From: Amnibacterium kyonggiense
GTDB taxonomy: Bacteria > Actinomycetota > Actinomycetes > Actinomycetales > Microbacteriaceae
Assembly: GCF_004364555.1 (NCBI RefSeq)
Contig: NZ_SOAM01000001.1
Coordinates: 1,240,001-1,304,000 of the forward strand
Length of the DNA stretch: 64,000 nucleotides
Reading direction: 5' to 3'
The translations under genes were made by a program, and so were the position numbers. The notes under the pieces were generated by a model. The model was not told where the DNA came from, did not search any database, and was given only the letters and a program-made list of their open reading frames with translations. Shown piece by piece: positions 32,658-41,634 of the stretch (position 1 is the stretch's first letter; each line of letters opens with the position of its first letter).

Positions 32658-34112
32658 GTGGGCGAGACCGAGGTGTTCGCGGTCGTCGTGCTCCTCGCGG
32701 CGCTCGCCCTCGTCGCCGCCATCGCGGTGAACGCGCTCGGCAGTCGCATCCGCGTCCCCGCGCCCGCGCTCTTCCTCGTCGTCGCCGCGGTCGTGTCGAA
32801 CGTCGTCCCGGACCTCGAGCGCATCTCGCTCGTCGTGGACGAGCGCATCGTCACCGTCTGCCTGATCCTCATCCTCTTCGACGGCGGCATGCACATCGGG
32901 TGGCGCCGGTTCCGCGCCACGGCCGGCCCGATCACCTTCGTCGGCGCGCTCGGCACCGCGCTCACGGCGGCGGCCGTCGCCCTGATCGCACACCTCCTCC
33001 TCGGGCTCGACTGGCAGGCCGCGCTGCTGCTCGGCGCGGCGCTGTCGCCGACCGATCCGGCGGTCGTCTTCGCGGTCCTCGGCCGCAAGGAGGTCGAGGG
33101 GCGCAGCGGCACGCTCCTCGAGGGCGAGTCCGGCTTCAACGACCCGGTCGGGATCGCGCTGCTCGGCGTGCTCCTCGCCGCGGGGACGGGAGTCGGCGCC
33201 GTCGTCGGCGGCGTCGGCGAGTTCCTGCTGCAGATGGGCGTCGGCATCGCGGTCGGTGCGGTGGGCGGGCTGCTGCTCGGCTGGCTGCAGCGCCGGGTCC
33301 GGCTGCCGAACGAGGCGCTGTACCCGCTGCGGACGATCGCGTTCGCCGCGCTGATCTACGGCGCCGCGACCCTGCTGCACGGCTCCGGCTTCCTGGCCGT
33401 GTTCCTCGCCGGCATCCTCGTGGGCGACAACCGGGCACCGTACGAGGTGGAGGTGCGCCGGTTCTCGAGCGGTCTCGCGAGCCTGGCGGAGATCATCGCC
33501 TTCACCGTGCTGGGCCTCTCGGTGTCGCTCGACGACGTCCTCCGGCCGGACGTCCTCCTGCCCGGCCTGGTGCTCGCTGCGCTGCTCATCGTGGTGATCC
33601 GGCCGCTGCTCGTCGGGCCCCTGCTGCTGCCCATCCGCCTCGCCCGGGGCGAGCGCGCGTTCGTGCTCTTCGCCGGGCTGAAGGGCGCCGTCCCGATCCT
33701 CCTCGGCATCCTCATCCGCGACGCGGACGTGCCGGGGGCGGAGCGCATCGCGGCGATCATCTTCGTGGTCGTCATCGTCTCGGTGGTCGTGCAGGGCGGT
33801 CTCGTGCCCTGGGTGGCCGCGCTGTCGCGGGTGCCGATGCGGGACGTCGAGCAGCAGCCCTACGCCGCCGGCCTCCGCTTCAGCGAGGAGCCGGCGGACC
33901 TGCAGCGGTTCGTCGTGCGCCCGGGCTCCGCCGCCGAGGGCGCGACCGTCGCCGACCTCTCGCTCGGGGAGCACGGCTGGGTCAGCCTCATCCGCCGGGG
34001 CGGCGCATCGGTGCCGCTCCGAGGCGGCACCCGGCTCGAGGCCGGCGACGAGGTGCTCGCCTTCGCCGAGCCCGGCCTCGACGTCGGCGACCTGTTCCGC
34101 GCCGGCGCCTGA
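32658..34112 (+). CDS. Potassium/proton antiporter (CPA1 type) with C-terminal TrkA-C domain
   Basis: The 484-residue product has a CPA/NhaP-like membrane domain of about 12 helices. ALSPTDPAVVFAVLGRKEVEGRSGTLLEGESGFNDPVGIALLGVLLA contains the TDP and ESxxND motifs of CPA1 exchangers. A TrkA_C/RCK-C module follows from about residue 405 (FVVRPGSAAEGATVADLSLGEHGWVSLIRRGG...RLEAGDEVLAFA), suggesting gating by a nucleotide or ion. The domain order matches CvrA/NhaP2-like potassium/proton antiporters. It converges with nhaB with 13 bp between the stops. Confidence 0.9.
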   Translation: MGETEVFAVVVLLAALALVAAIAVNALGSRIRVPAPALFLVVAAVVSNVVPDLERISLVVDERIVTVCLILILFDGGMHIGWRRFRATAGPITFVGALGTALTAAAVALIAHLLLGLDWQAALLLGAALSPTDPAVVFAVLGRKEVEGRSGTLLEGESGFNDPVGIALLGVLLAAGTGVGAVVGGVGEFLLQMGVGIAVGAVGGLLLGWLQRRVRLPNEALYPLRTIAFAALIYGAATLLHGSGFLAVFLAGILVGDNRAPYEVEVRRFSSGLASLAEIIAFTVLGLSVSLDDVLRPDVLLPGLVLAALLIVVIRPLLVGPLLLPIRLARGERAFVLFAGLKGAVPILLGILIRDADVPGAERIAAIIFVVVIVSVVVQGGLVPWVAALSRVPMRDVEQQPYAAGLRFSEEPADLQRFVVRPGSAAEGATVADLSLGEHGWVSLIRRGGASVPLRGGTRLEAGDEVLAFAEPGLDVGDLFRAGA

Positions 34113-34125
34113 GACCGGGCGCGCG

Positions 34126-35655
34126 TCACAGCAGCAGGGTGGCGGCGAGGAATCCCACGACGGTCATGACCACCGCGTACGGGAGCGCCATCCAGAGCAT
34201 CCGGACGTAGCCGAGGCGGACGAGCGGCGCGATGCCGGACGTGAGCAGGAACAGGAACGCCGCCTGCCCGTTCGGGGTGGCCACGCTCGGCACGTTCGTG
34301 CCCGCGTTGACGGCGATCGCGAGGTGCTCGAACTGCAGGCGGCTGATGGATCCCGCGTCGAACGCCTTCGCCACCTCGCCGATGTAGACGGTGGCGACGA
34401 ACACGTTGTCGCTGATCGCGGACAGCACCCCGGACGCGGCGAACAGTGCGGCGACCTGCTGGCCGCCGTCGAGCGCGAGCACCGCGCCGATGACGGGCGT
34501 GAACAGGTGCTGGTCGTGGATCACCGCGACGATGGCGAAGAACGTGACGAGCAGCGCCGTGAACGGCAGCGCCTCCTTGAACGCGTGGCCGAGCGCGTGC
34601 TCACCGGTCACGCCGGTGAACGCGGTCGCGAGCACGATGACGCCGAGACCGATGAGGCCGACCTCCGCGACGTGCAGGGCGAGACCGGCGACCAGCAGCA
34701 GCGCCGTGACGATCTGCACGGCGAGCTTCGCCCGGGTCCGCGAGGTGCGGTGCCGGGTGCTCCGCTCGTCCTCCTCCTCGAGCACCCGCCGTACCGACGC
34801 CGGGAGCTCCGCGCCGTAGCCGAACCGCCCGGTCCGCTCGAGCAGCGCCGTCATGAGGAGGCCCGCGAGCAGGACCGGGATGGAGACGGGGGCCATGCGC
34901 ACCAGGAACTCGCCGAACCCCCAGCCGACCGTCTCGCCGATCAGGAGGTTCTGCGGCTCGCCCACGAGCGTCGCGAGGCCGCCCAGCGCCGTCCCGACCA
35001 TCGCGTGCATCAGCAGGCTGCGGAGGAAGGCGCGGAAGCCGTCGAGGTCGGCGCGGAACGGGTCCTGGACCCCGTCGTCGTCCTCGTGGTCGTGGTCCTC
35101 GTCGCGCCGGAGGCCAGACGCGAAGCGGTGGTAGAGCGTGTAGAAGCCCGTCGCGACGGCGATCACGACGGCGGCGACGGTCAGCGCGTCGAGGAACGCG
35201 GAGAGCACGGCCGCGGCCCCGGTGAAGGTCAGCGAGAGCAGCAGCTTCGAACGCACCCGCACCACGAGCTTCGTGAACGCCACCATCAGCAGGTCGCGCA
35301 GGAAGTAGATGCCCGCGACCATGAAGACGAGCAGCAGGAGCACGGAGAGGTTCGCCCGCGTCTCGTCGTAGACGGAGCCGGGAGTCGTCATCCCGAGTGC
35401 GAGCCCCTCGATCGCGAGCAGGCCGCCGGGCTGCAGCGGGTAGCACCGGAGCGCCATCGCGAGCGTGACGATGAACTCGAGCACGAGGAGCCACCCCGCC
35501 ACGAAGGGGCCGGCGAGGAGCAGCACGAACGGGTTCGCCACGAGGAACGCGACGATCGTGAGCTTGTACCAGCGGGGGGAGTCCCCGAGGAAGTTGCGGC
35601 CGAGTGCGGCGGCGGTGGAGCGGAGGCCGGTGGCGGCGGGGAGGGTCTGGACCAT
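34126..35655 (-). CDS. nhaB: Na+/H+ antiporter NhaB
   Basis: The product matches NhaB along its whole length as I remember the E. coli protein: [113 protein letters not shown] and [19 protein letters not shown] read almost unchanged from gammaproteobacterial NhaB. It exports Na+ in exchange for H+. Start: ATG 35655 has AGGA upstream; GTG 35682 is an alternative in frame. A -10 TAGGCT is at 35725-35730 (minus). NhaB is mainly gammaproteobacterial, so transfer is likely. Confidence 0.93.
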   Translation of the reverse strand: MVQTLPAATGLRSTAAALGRNFLGDSPRWYKLTIVAFLVANPFVLLLAGPFVAGWLLVLEFIVTLAMALRCYPLQPGGLLAIEGLALGMTTPGSVYDETRANLSVLLLLVFMVAGIYFLRDLLMVAFTKLVVRVRSKLLLSLTFTGAAAVLSAFLDALTVAAVVIAVATGFYTLYHRFASGLRRDEDHDHEDDDGVQDPFRADLDGFRAFLRSLLMHAMVGTALGGLATLVGEPQNLLIGETVGWGFGEFLVRMAPVSIPVLLAGLLMTALLERTGRFGYGAELPASVRRVLEEEDERSTRHRTSRTRAKLAVQIVTALLLVAGLALHVAEVGLIGLGVIVLATAFTGVTGEHALGHAFKEALPFTALLVTFFAIVAVIHDQHLFTPVIGAVLALDGGQQVAALFAASGVLSAISDNVFVATVYIGEVAKAFDAGSISRLQFEHLAIAVNAGTNVPSVATPNGQAAFLFLLTSGIAPLVRLGYVRMLWMALPYAVVMTVVGFLAATLLL

Positions 35656-35788
35656 GGTCGGGATCCTGTCGTCGGCGGGCACGCTGAACGTGCGCCGACC
35701 AGACTTCCCGGCAACCCGCCGTCGAGCCTAGGGCACGGCGACGCGCCCGAAGCGCCTCCGCCGGCCGCGGCGTCGCCGTGCGGCCGGG

Positions 35789-37177
35789 TCAGCCGAGCTG
35801 CAGCGCGAGCGTCTGCAGCTTCGGCTCCCGCACGGGCGTCATCCGGATCTCGCAGCGGATCGCGCCCCGGGCGCCGCGGACGGTCCACGCCAGGTGCGCC
35901 GGGGAGTCACTGCGCGCGCCCGCGTCGCTCAGCGGCAGGACGGGCGCGTCGGACGCGAGGGCGACCCGGTCCCGGAGGCGCTCGGCGTGCGCGCGGCGGA
36001 GGGCGGAGGTCTCGTCGAGCTCCACGTTGTCGGCGGCGATCGCGGCGACCGCGCCGTCGTCCCAGCTTCGCAGCAGCCCCTCGACGACGTCCCGCGCGGC
36101 GGCCGTCTCCGGCCAGAGCACCGGTTCCGCCTCCGGGTCCAGCGCCCCGTCGAGCAGCACCTGCAGCGCCCGCGTCGCGGGCAGCGTCGCGCCGCTGTAG
36201 CGGGCGTTCTCCAGCACGACGACGCCGATGCCGCTCGCCGGATGCCAGCGCATGTGCGCGCCGTAGCCGGGGTAGCCGCCGGAGTGGCTGATGACGCGGC
36301 CGTGCCGCTCGTGCTCCTCGACGACGAGCCCGAGCCCGTAGTGCGTGGGCGCCGGCCCGGGGACCGGGGTGCGCGGCTCCTGCATCGCGCGCCGCAGGTC
36401 GGCCGCGAGCACGGCGTCCCCGTCGTCGCGCCAGGCCGCCGCGAGCCAGCCGGCCCAGGTCGCGAGCGCGGTCGGCGTCGCGATGATCCCGCCGAGGGCG
36501 GAGAACGCGCCCGGCTCGGCCCAGGGCTGCTCCACCCACCGGCCCTCCACCCGCGCGTACCCGGGGGCGATCGTCGCGTCGACCCCGCGGTCGTAGCCGA
36601 GTCCGGCGAGCCCGAGCGGGTCGATGATCCGCTCGTGCACGAGCCGCGGGTACGGCCGCCCGCCGATCCGCTCGAGCACCCGGCCGAGGATCGCGTAGGC
36701 GAAGCTCGAGTACTCGTAGCGGGTGCCCGGTTCGGACACGAGGCGGACGCCGTCCGCGACGAGCGCGTCGAAGTCCGCGGTGGTCATCGACTCCTGGCGG
36801 TCCGCCCAGGGGTCGTCGATGGGGATGCCGCCGGCCATCGCCGCGAGCTCCCCGAGCGTCGGTGCGCGGGAGGCGCCGAGCACCGACGCGTCCAGCACGT
36901 CCGTGAGCGGCGTCTCGAGGGACAGGGCGCCCTCGGCGACGAAGGTCAGCAGCGTCGCGGCGGTGAAGCTCTTCGTGCAGGAGGCGACGCGGAACGCGGT
37001 CCCCGCGTCCGGCACCGGGCCCACGGCCGGGTCGCTCTCCGCGCCGGCGGCGACGACGCCCTCCGGCCCGAAGACCGCCCACGCGGTCGCGGGCGCCTTC
37101 CCCTCCCGGACCCGGGTCGCCGCGAGCTCCTCCATCGCGGGGACGGCGAGCGGGAGGCGGTCGACGCGGTACGGCAC
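35789..37177 (-). CDS. Serine hydrolase, class C beta-lactamase/D-aminopeptidase-like
   Basis: The 462-residue product has SCTKS (SxxK nucleophile motif), YSSFAYAILG (the YxN/YxS position) and HSGGYPGYGAHM (HxG). The C-terminal domain resembles the extra beta domain of D-aminopeptidase/esterase relatives. No signal peptide is evident, so an intracellular esterase or peptidase is more likely than a secreted lactamase. GTG 37177 follows AAGGAT. No resistance phenotype can be claimed. Confidence 0.85.
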   Translation of the reverse strand: MPYRVDRLPLAVPAMEELAATRVREGKAPATAWAVFGPEGVVAAGAESDPAVGPVPDAGTAFRVASCTKSFTAATLLTFVAEGALSLETPLTDVLDASVLGASRAPTLGELAAMAGGIPIDDPWADRQESMTTADFDALVADGVRLVSEPGTRYEYSSFAYAILGRVLERIGGRPYPRLVHERIIDPLGLAGLGYDRGVDATIAPGYARVEGRWVEQPWAEPGAFSALGGIIATPTALATWAGWLAAAWRDDGDAVLAADLRRAMQEPRTPVPGPAPTHYGLGLVVEEHERHGRVISHSGGYPGYGAHMRWHPASGIGVVVLENARYSGATLPATRALQVLLDGALDPEAEPVLWPETAAARDVVEGLLRSWDDGAVAAIAADNVELDETSALRRAHAERLRDRVALASDAPVLPLSDAGARSDSPAHLAWTVRGARGAIRCEIRMTPVREPKLQTLALQLG

Positions 37178-37218
37178 GCGTCAATCCTTCCATTCCGCGC
37201 GCGGCGGACCCGTGCGGC

Positions 37219-37680
37219 TCAGGGCGTCCCGCGGCGGACGATCGCCCAGCCGGACACGGCGCCGGAGGCCGCCCGCAGGTCGACCCGCACCCGCGCCGGG
37301 CGCTCGGTCGCGGTGACGCCGAGCCAGGAGGTCGTCGGCGGTCCCGAGCAGTCCGCGGTGCCGGACAGCCCGAGCGCCGAACCGTCGCCGGCGACGAGGC
37401 GCCACGACATCGTGCTGCCGTCGGCGCCCCAGCACGCGACGTCGACCGCGAGCTGGCCGGAGCGCGGCATCGGCGCGGACGGCTCCTCGACCGAGCCGCC
37501 GCTCAGGACCGACCGCACGACCTCCCCGGGCAGCTCGGTCGGCGTGACGAGCGGGGTGACCGTCGGCGTGGTCGAGGACGCGGGCGCGGCCGACGTCCGC
37601 GGCGCCGCGGGCTGACCGCCGCACCCCGCGAGCAGCACGACCGCCGCCGCGGGCACGACGAGGAGCGCGCGCCGGTTCAT
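37219..37680 (-). CDS. Small secreted lipoprotein, function unknown
   Basis: The 153-residue product has a lipoprotein signal (VVPAAAVVLLAGCGG; Cys at residue 20) then a Thr/Pro/Ser-rich linker and a compact domain with two Cys (VACWGADG, TADCSGPP). I recognise no family. It lies 41 bp upstream of the serine hydrolase and on the same strand, so the two may be co-transcribed. Confidence 0.75.
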   Translation of the reverse strand: MNRRALLVVPAAAVVLLAGCGGQPAAPRTSAAPASSTTPTVTPLVTPTELPGEVVRSVLSGGSVEEPSAPMPRSGQLAVDVACWGADGSTMSWRLVAGDGSALGLSGTADCSGPPTTSWLGVTATERPARVRVDLRAASGAVSGWAIVRRGTP

Positions 37681-37710
37681 GCTCACGATCCTCGCCGAGG
37701 AGGCCCGCAA

Positions 37711-37716
37711 TACCCT
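37711..37716 (+). promoter_or_regulatory. -10 element TACCCT, leaderless promoter for a GNAT gene
   Basis: TACCCT is followed by 8 nt and GTG 37725; the gap is slightly longer than in the others. Confidence 0.45.
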
Positions 37717-37724
37717 GGGGCACC

Positions 37725-38231
37725 GTGACCGTCGTCGTGCGCCCGCTCGAGTCCGCCGATGTCCCCGCCGTGCTGGCGATGGACAACGCCGCCGTGCCGG
37801 CGGTGACCCCGCTCGACCGGAAGGAGCTCGGCGAGCTCGTCGCGCTCGCGAGCCTCGCGGTCGTCGCCGAGACCGAGCCGGGGGAGCCCGCGGGCTTCCT
37901 GATCGCCATGGACCCCGGTGTCGACTACGGCAGCGAGAACTACCGCTGGTTCCAGGCGCGGAGCGACTCCTTCGTCTACGTCGACCGGATCGTGGTCGCC
38001 GACGGGCACCGCGGCACCGGCGTCGGCCGGGCGCTCTACGACGCGGCGTTCGCGCGGGCCCGCGAGTTCGGCCGCTCGGAGGTCGCCTGCGAGGTCAACG
38101 TGCGGCCCGCGAACCCGGAGTCGCTCGCGTTCCACGCCCGGCTCGGCTTCGAGCGGCTCGAGGAGCAGGAGACGAAGGGCGGCGCCTACCGCGTCGCCCT
38201 GCTCGCCGCGCGGCTGCCGGGCGCCCGCTGA
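37725..38231 (+). CDS. GNAT family N-acetyltransferase
   Basis: The 168-residue product shows VVVRPLESADVPAVLAMDNAAVPAV at the N-terminus, VYVDRIVVADGHRGTGVGRALYDAAF (acetyl-CoA loop RGTGVG, about residues 95-103) and EVNVRPANPESLAFHARLGFERL. The long insert GVDYGSENYRWFQ is typical of a group of actinobacterial GNATs with unknown substrate. Confidence 0.87.
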   Translation: MTVVVRPLESADVPAVLAMDNAAVPAVTPLDRKELGELVALASLAVVAETEPGEPAGFLIAMDPGVDYGSENYRWFQARSDSFVYVDRIVVADGHRGTGVGRALYDAAFARAREFGRSEVACEVNVRPANPESLAFHARLGFERLEEQETKGGAYRVALLAARLPGAR

Positions 38232-38310
38232 CCACGGCCCGGCTGCGGGGGACCTGCACGGTTCCCCAGGCCCGGGAATGTCGGAGCCCGATGCGACCTT
38301 GGAGCCCGCG

Positions 38311-39750
38311 ATGACTGCAGAACCAGCGATCTCCCGGCGCGACGTCGGCCTCCGGTCCGAGCGCGGGCCGATCCTCCTCGCCCTGATGCTCTCGACGGGG
38401 CTGATCGCGATCGACGCGACGATCCTCGCCACCGCGGTGCCGTCGATCGTGAAGGACCTCGGCGGCTTCGCGAGCTTCCCGTGGCTGTTCTCGGTCTACC
38501 TGCTCGCGCAGGCGGTGTCCGTGCCGATCTACGCGAAGCTCGTCGACTCGATCGGCCGCAAGCCGCTCCTGCTCTACGGCATCGGGATGTTCCTGCTCGG
38601 CTCGATCCTCTGCGGCTTCGCGCCGTCGATGCTCATGCTCATCCTGTTCCGCGCGGTGCAGGGCCTCGGCGCCGGCGCGATCATGCCGACCGCCATCACC
38701 GTCGCGGGCGACATCTACACGCTCGCCGAGCGGGCGAAGGCGCAGGGCTACCTCGCCAGCGTGTGGGCGATCTCGTCCGTCGTCGGCCCGACGCTCGGCG
38801 GCGTGTTCTCGCAGTTCGTGTCCTGGCGCTGGATCTTCTTCGTCAACGTCCCGCTCTGCATCGCCGCCGCCGTGCTCGTGCGGCGGTACGAGGAGACGCC
38901 GAACCGGTCGCGCCACCGGGTCGACGTGCCGGGCGCGATCCTCCTGACCGCCGGTCTCACCGCGCTGCTGCTCGGCCTGCTGCAGGGCGGCCAGGCGTGG
39001 CCCTGGCTCTCGCTGCCGGGCCTCGGGCTCCCGGCGGTCGCGGTCGTGCTCCTCGTCGCGTTCGTGCTCGTCGAGCGCCGCGCCCCCGAGCCGGTGCTGC
39101 CGCTCTGGGTGTTCTCACGCCGGCTGCTGCTCACGACCGGGCTGATCAGCGCCGCGGTCGGGGCCTTCCTGCTCGGGCTCACCTCCTACATCCCCAACTT
39201 CCTCGAGGCGGTCGGCGGCGCGTCGCCGCTCGAGTCCGGGCTCGCCCTCGCGCTGCTCACGCTCGGCTGGCCGATCGCCGCGTCGAACGCGGGCCGGTTC
39301 TACCTCCGGCTCGGCTTCCGTCCGACGGCGCTGATCGGCTCCTCGGTCGCGCTGGTCGGCGCGGTCGGGATCCTGCTCGTCACGCCGCTCGCGTCGATCT
39401 GGGCGACCGGCGCCGCGTGCCTCGTCGTCGGGCTCGGCCTCGGCACCGTCGCGACGCCGACCCTGATCGCCGGGCAGTCGAGCGTCGGCTTCGCGGACCG
39501 CGGCGTCGTGACGGGGTCGAACACGTTCCTCCGATCGGTCGGGTCCGCGGTCGGCGTCGCCGTGTTCGGCGCGATCGCGAACGCCGTGCTCGCGGGCCGG
39601 ACGTCGCCGGCGGCGGTGGGCTCGGCGTCCGGCGCGGTCTTCCTGGGCGTCGTGGTCGCCGGCGCGCTCCTGCTGGTCGCCGCCCTCGTCATGCCCGCGT
39701 TCCGCGCCGAGCACGCGGCGCAGCCGGAGGCCGAGGGCGCCGCCGCGTGA
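38311..39750 (+). CDS. MFS transporter, DHA2 family (14-TMS drug exporter type)
   Basis: The 479-residue product is an EmrB/QacA-type transporter: IAIDATILATAVPSIVKDLGG (motif D1), YLLAQAVSVPIYAKLVDSIGRKPLLL (motif A), AVQGLGAGAIMPTAITVAGDIY, WAISSVVGPTLGGVFSQFVSWRWIFFVNVPL (motif C). It would export cationic or amphiphilic drugs by proton antiport; true substrates unknown. ATG 38311 has GGAG six bases upstream; ATG 38278 is a longer alternative. Its stop overlaps the mazG start (GTGA). Confidence 0.88.
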   Translation: MTAEPAISRRDVGLRSERGPILLALMLSTGLIAIDATILATAVPSIVKDLGGFASFPWLFSVYLLAQAVSVPIYAKLVDSIGRKPLLLYGIGMFLLGSILCGFAPSMLMLILFRAVQGLGAGAIMPTAITVAGDIYTLAERAKAQGYLASVWAISSVVGPTLGGVFSQFVSWRWIFFVNVPLCIAAAVLVRRYEETPNRSRHRVDVPGAILLTAGLTALLLGLLQGGQAWPWLSLPGLGLPAVAVVLLVAFVLVERRAPEPVLPLWVFSRRLLLTTGLISAAVGAFLLGLTSYIPNFLEAVGGASPLESGLALALLTLGWPIAASNAGRFYLRLGFRPTALIGSSVALVGAVGILLVTPLASIWATGAACLVVGLGLGTVATPTLIAGQSSVGFADRGVVTGSNTFLRSVGSAVGVAVFGAIANAVLAGRTSPAAVGSASGAVFLGVVVAGALLLVAALVMPAFRAEHAAQPEAEGAAA

Positions 39751-40388
39751 CCGAGCTCGATCGCCTCGTCGCCGTGATGGCGCGGCTCCGCGCCCCGGGC
39801 GGCTGCCCGTGGGACGCGGAGCAGACCCACGAGTCCCTCGTCCGATACCTCATCGAGGAGACCGCGGAGCTCGTGGAGGCCATCGAGACGCGCGACGCGA
39901 CCGCGATGCGCGAGGAGCTCGGCGACGTGCTCTACCAGGTGCTCTTCCACGCCGACCTCGCGGCCGCGACACCGGGGGAGGGCTTCGACATCGAGGACGT
40001 CGCCCGCGACACCGCCGCGAAGATGATCGGCCGGCACCCGCACGTGTTCGGCGACGCGGAGGCCGCCGACGCGGACGCCGTCGTCGAGGTGTGGGAGGCG
40101 CAGAAGCGCCGCGAGAAGGCCGATCGCACGAGCGTCCTCGACGGCGTCCCGATGCAGATGCCGTCGCTGCTGCTGGCCGAGAAGCTCGTCGGCCGCGCGG
40201 CGCGGGCCGGCCTCGAGGTGCGGCCGTCCCGCGAGGTGCCGGAGGACGAGGAGGCGCTCGGCGACGCCCTCCTCGACACCGTCGTCGCCGCGGCGGCGAA
40301 GGGCCTCGACGCGGAGCGCGCCCTCCGGAGCGCCCTCCGCCGCTTCACGGCGACCATCCGCGAGGCCGAGGCCTCCGAGCCGGAGTGA
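39747..40388 (+). CDS. mazG: Nucleoside triphosphate pyrophosphohydrolase MazG
   Basis: The 213-residue product has the all-alpha NTP pyrophosphatase core RLRAPGGCPWDAEQTHESLVRYLIEETAELVEAIE with the EExxE metal motif, followed by REELGDVLYQVLFHADLA (second ExxD pair). It hydrolyses abnormal NTPs and can lower alarmone-related pools. In related genomes it sits close to eno, as here with hisS and an ABC exporter between. GTG overlaps the upstream MFS stop. Confidence 0.93.
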   Translation: MTELDRLVAVMARLRAPGGCPWDAEQTHESLVRYLIEETAELVEAIETRDATAMREELGDVLYQVLFHADLAAATPGEGFDIEDVARDTAAKMIGRHPHVFGDAEAADADAVVEVWEAQKRREKADRTSVLDGVPMQMPSLLLAEKLVGRAARAGLEVRPSREVPEDEEALGDALLDTVVAAAAKGLDAERALRSALRRFTATIREAEASEPE

Positions 40389-40400
40389 TCCCGTCGGACG

Positions 40401-40514
40401 CCCGTCTTGTCGCATCACGCCCGGGTGCGCGGGGAACATCCGGAACGCGGGCGGGATCCGACGAAGCGGGCGTGCAAGTCAGCCCGTCCTGTCGCATCAC
40501 GCCCGGGTGCGCGG
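40401..40514. repeat. Pair of 32-bp direct repeats plus a partial inverted copy
   Basis: CCCGTCYTGTCGCATCACGC... occurs at 40401-40432 and 40483-40514 with one mismatch over 32 bp. Between them, 40456-40473 is a partial inverted copy of the first part (GATCCGACGAAGCGGGCG). The rest of the 187-bp interval 40389-40575 has no gene. The first copy and the inverted segment can form a long hairpin. Confidence 0.75.
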
Positions 40515-40575
40515 CGACGAGCACCGCGCCGGGGTGGCGCTCATCGAGCCGATCCACGACCGGTGAGCGCGCGGA

Positions 40576-41634
40576 TCAGGCGATGCGCGTGCCCCGGGCG
40601 AGGCGGCGGGCCGGGGTGCGGACGGCGCGCACCGCGGCGGCGAGCATCAGCAGCGCGAGGACCAGGTGGATCACGAGCCCCACCGTCCAGGTCGGCACCG
40701 TGCTGTCGACCACGGACTGCGGGGTGCTCGTGTCCTGCGTGTTCCTGCCCGGGTTGCAGTCGCTCTGGTAGGTCGAGCGGGCGATCGGGATCTGCACGCC
40801 GCGCTCGCTGAGCTTGATCGCCGCGAAGGCGTCCTTCGGGTTCCCGGTCGCGTCGAAGCGGCTCGGCACCGCGTCCGCGAGCACGACGTAGGGGTTCGCC
40901 GCGAGCAGGCCCCAGAGCCGGTCGTAGCTCGGCACGCTCGAGTGCACCACGGTCGGCGGGTCGCAGACGGCGCGGACGACCTCGCCGTCGTCGTTCACCG
41001 CGTCGGCCGAGTAGTTCTCGTACGTCGCGGTGACCCGGACCGGGAACGCGAGGCCGCCGAGCCCGAACGCGACGAGCGTGCCGAGCGAGAGCGCCGCGAC
41101 GACGAGGTACGTCGTGACGACCGAGAAGATCGGTCGGGCGATGAGCGCGGACAGCCCGACGCCGACCGCGGCGATCACGCCGAGCTCGAGGACCGTGACC
41201 GCGAGGGCGGTGAACAGCACGGCGGGGTCCGCGCCGCCGAATCCAGCGGCGATCAGGAGGAACGGCACGGCGACGGCGAGGAAGGCGAGGGACGCGGTCC
41301 ACGCGGCGAGGAACTTCCCGAGCACGAGCTGCCAGCCGCGGAGGAGCGTCACCTGCGTCGTCGCGAGCGTCCCGGCGTCGCGGTCGCCGTTGATCGCGCC
41401 GCCGGAGAGCGCGGGCGTGACGAGCGTGCCGAGCAGCAGCACGAAGAAGACGACGGCCGCGACGGCCTGCGGACCGCCGTCGCGGCCGAAGACGCCCGCG
41501 GTCGCGATGAGGAGGAACGTGACGCCGAGCAGCAGCAGCGCCGCGATCCCGAGCAGCACGTACCAGGCGGTGGAGCGGACGCGCTGCCGCAGCTCCAGGT
41601 CGACGACGGTGCCGACGGCGAGGACGGATCTCAT
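40576..41634 (-). CDS. ABC-2 type transporter permease
   Basis: The 352-residue membrane protein has six or more helices and an N-terminal segment TVVDLELRQRVRSTAWYVLLGIAALLLLG typical of ABC-2 permeases. A large extracytoplasmic loop before the last helix contains two Cys (AVCDPPT, SDCNPGRN) that could form a disulfide. Its ATG overlaps the ATPase stop by 4 bp. The transported substrate is unknown. Confidence 0.82.
   Translation of the reverse strand: MRSVLAVGTVVDLELRQRVRSTAWYVLLGIAALLLLGVTFLLIATAGVFGRDGGPQAVAAVVFFVLLLGTLVTPALSGGAINGDRDAGTLATTQVTLLRGWQLVLGKFLAAWTASLAFLAVAVPFLLIAAGFGGADPAVLFTALAVTVLELGVIAAVGVGLSALIARPIFSVVTTYLVVAALSLGTLVAFGLGGLAFPVRVTATYENYSADAVNDDGEVVRAVCDPPTVVHSSVPSYDRLWGLLAANPYVVLADAVPSRFDATGNPKDAFAAIKLSERGVQIPIARSTYQSDCNPGRNTQDTSTPQSVVDSTVPTWTVGLVIHLVLALLMLAAAVRAVRTPARRLARGTRIA

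Noticed and set aside
35789-37177. Antibiotic-inactivating beta-lactamase
   Set aside because: SxxK, Y and HxG are shared with esterases and D-aminopeptidases; there is no signal peptide, and the long C-terminal domain favours a non-lactamase.
40401-40514. CRISPR array
   Set aside because: Only two direct repeats, no regular spacers and no cas genes nearby.
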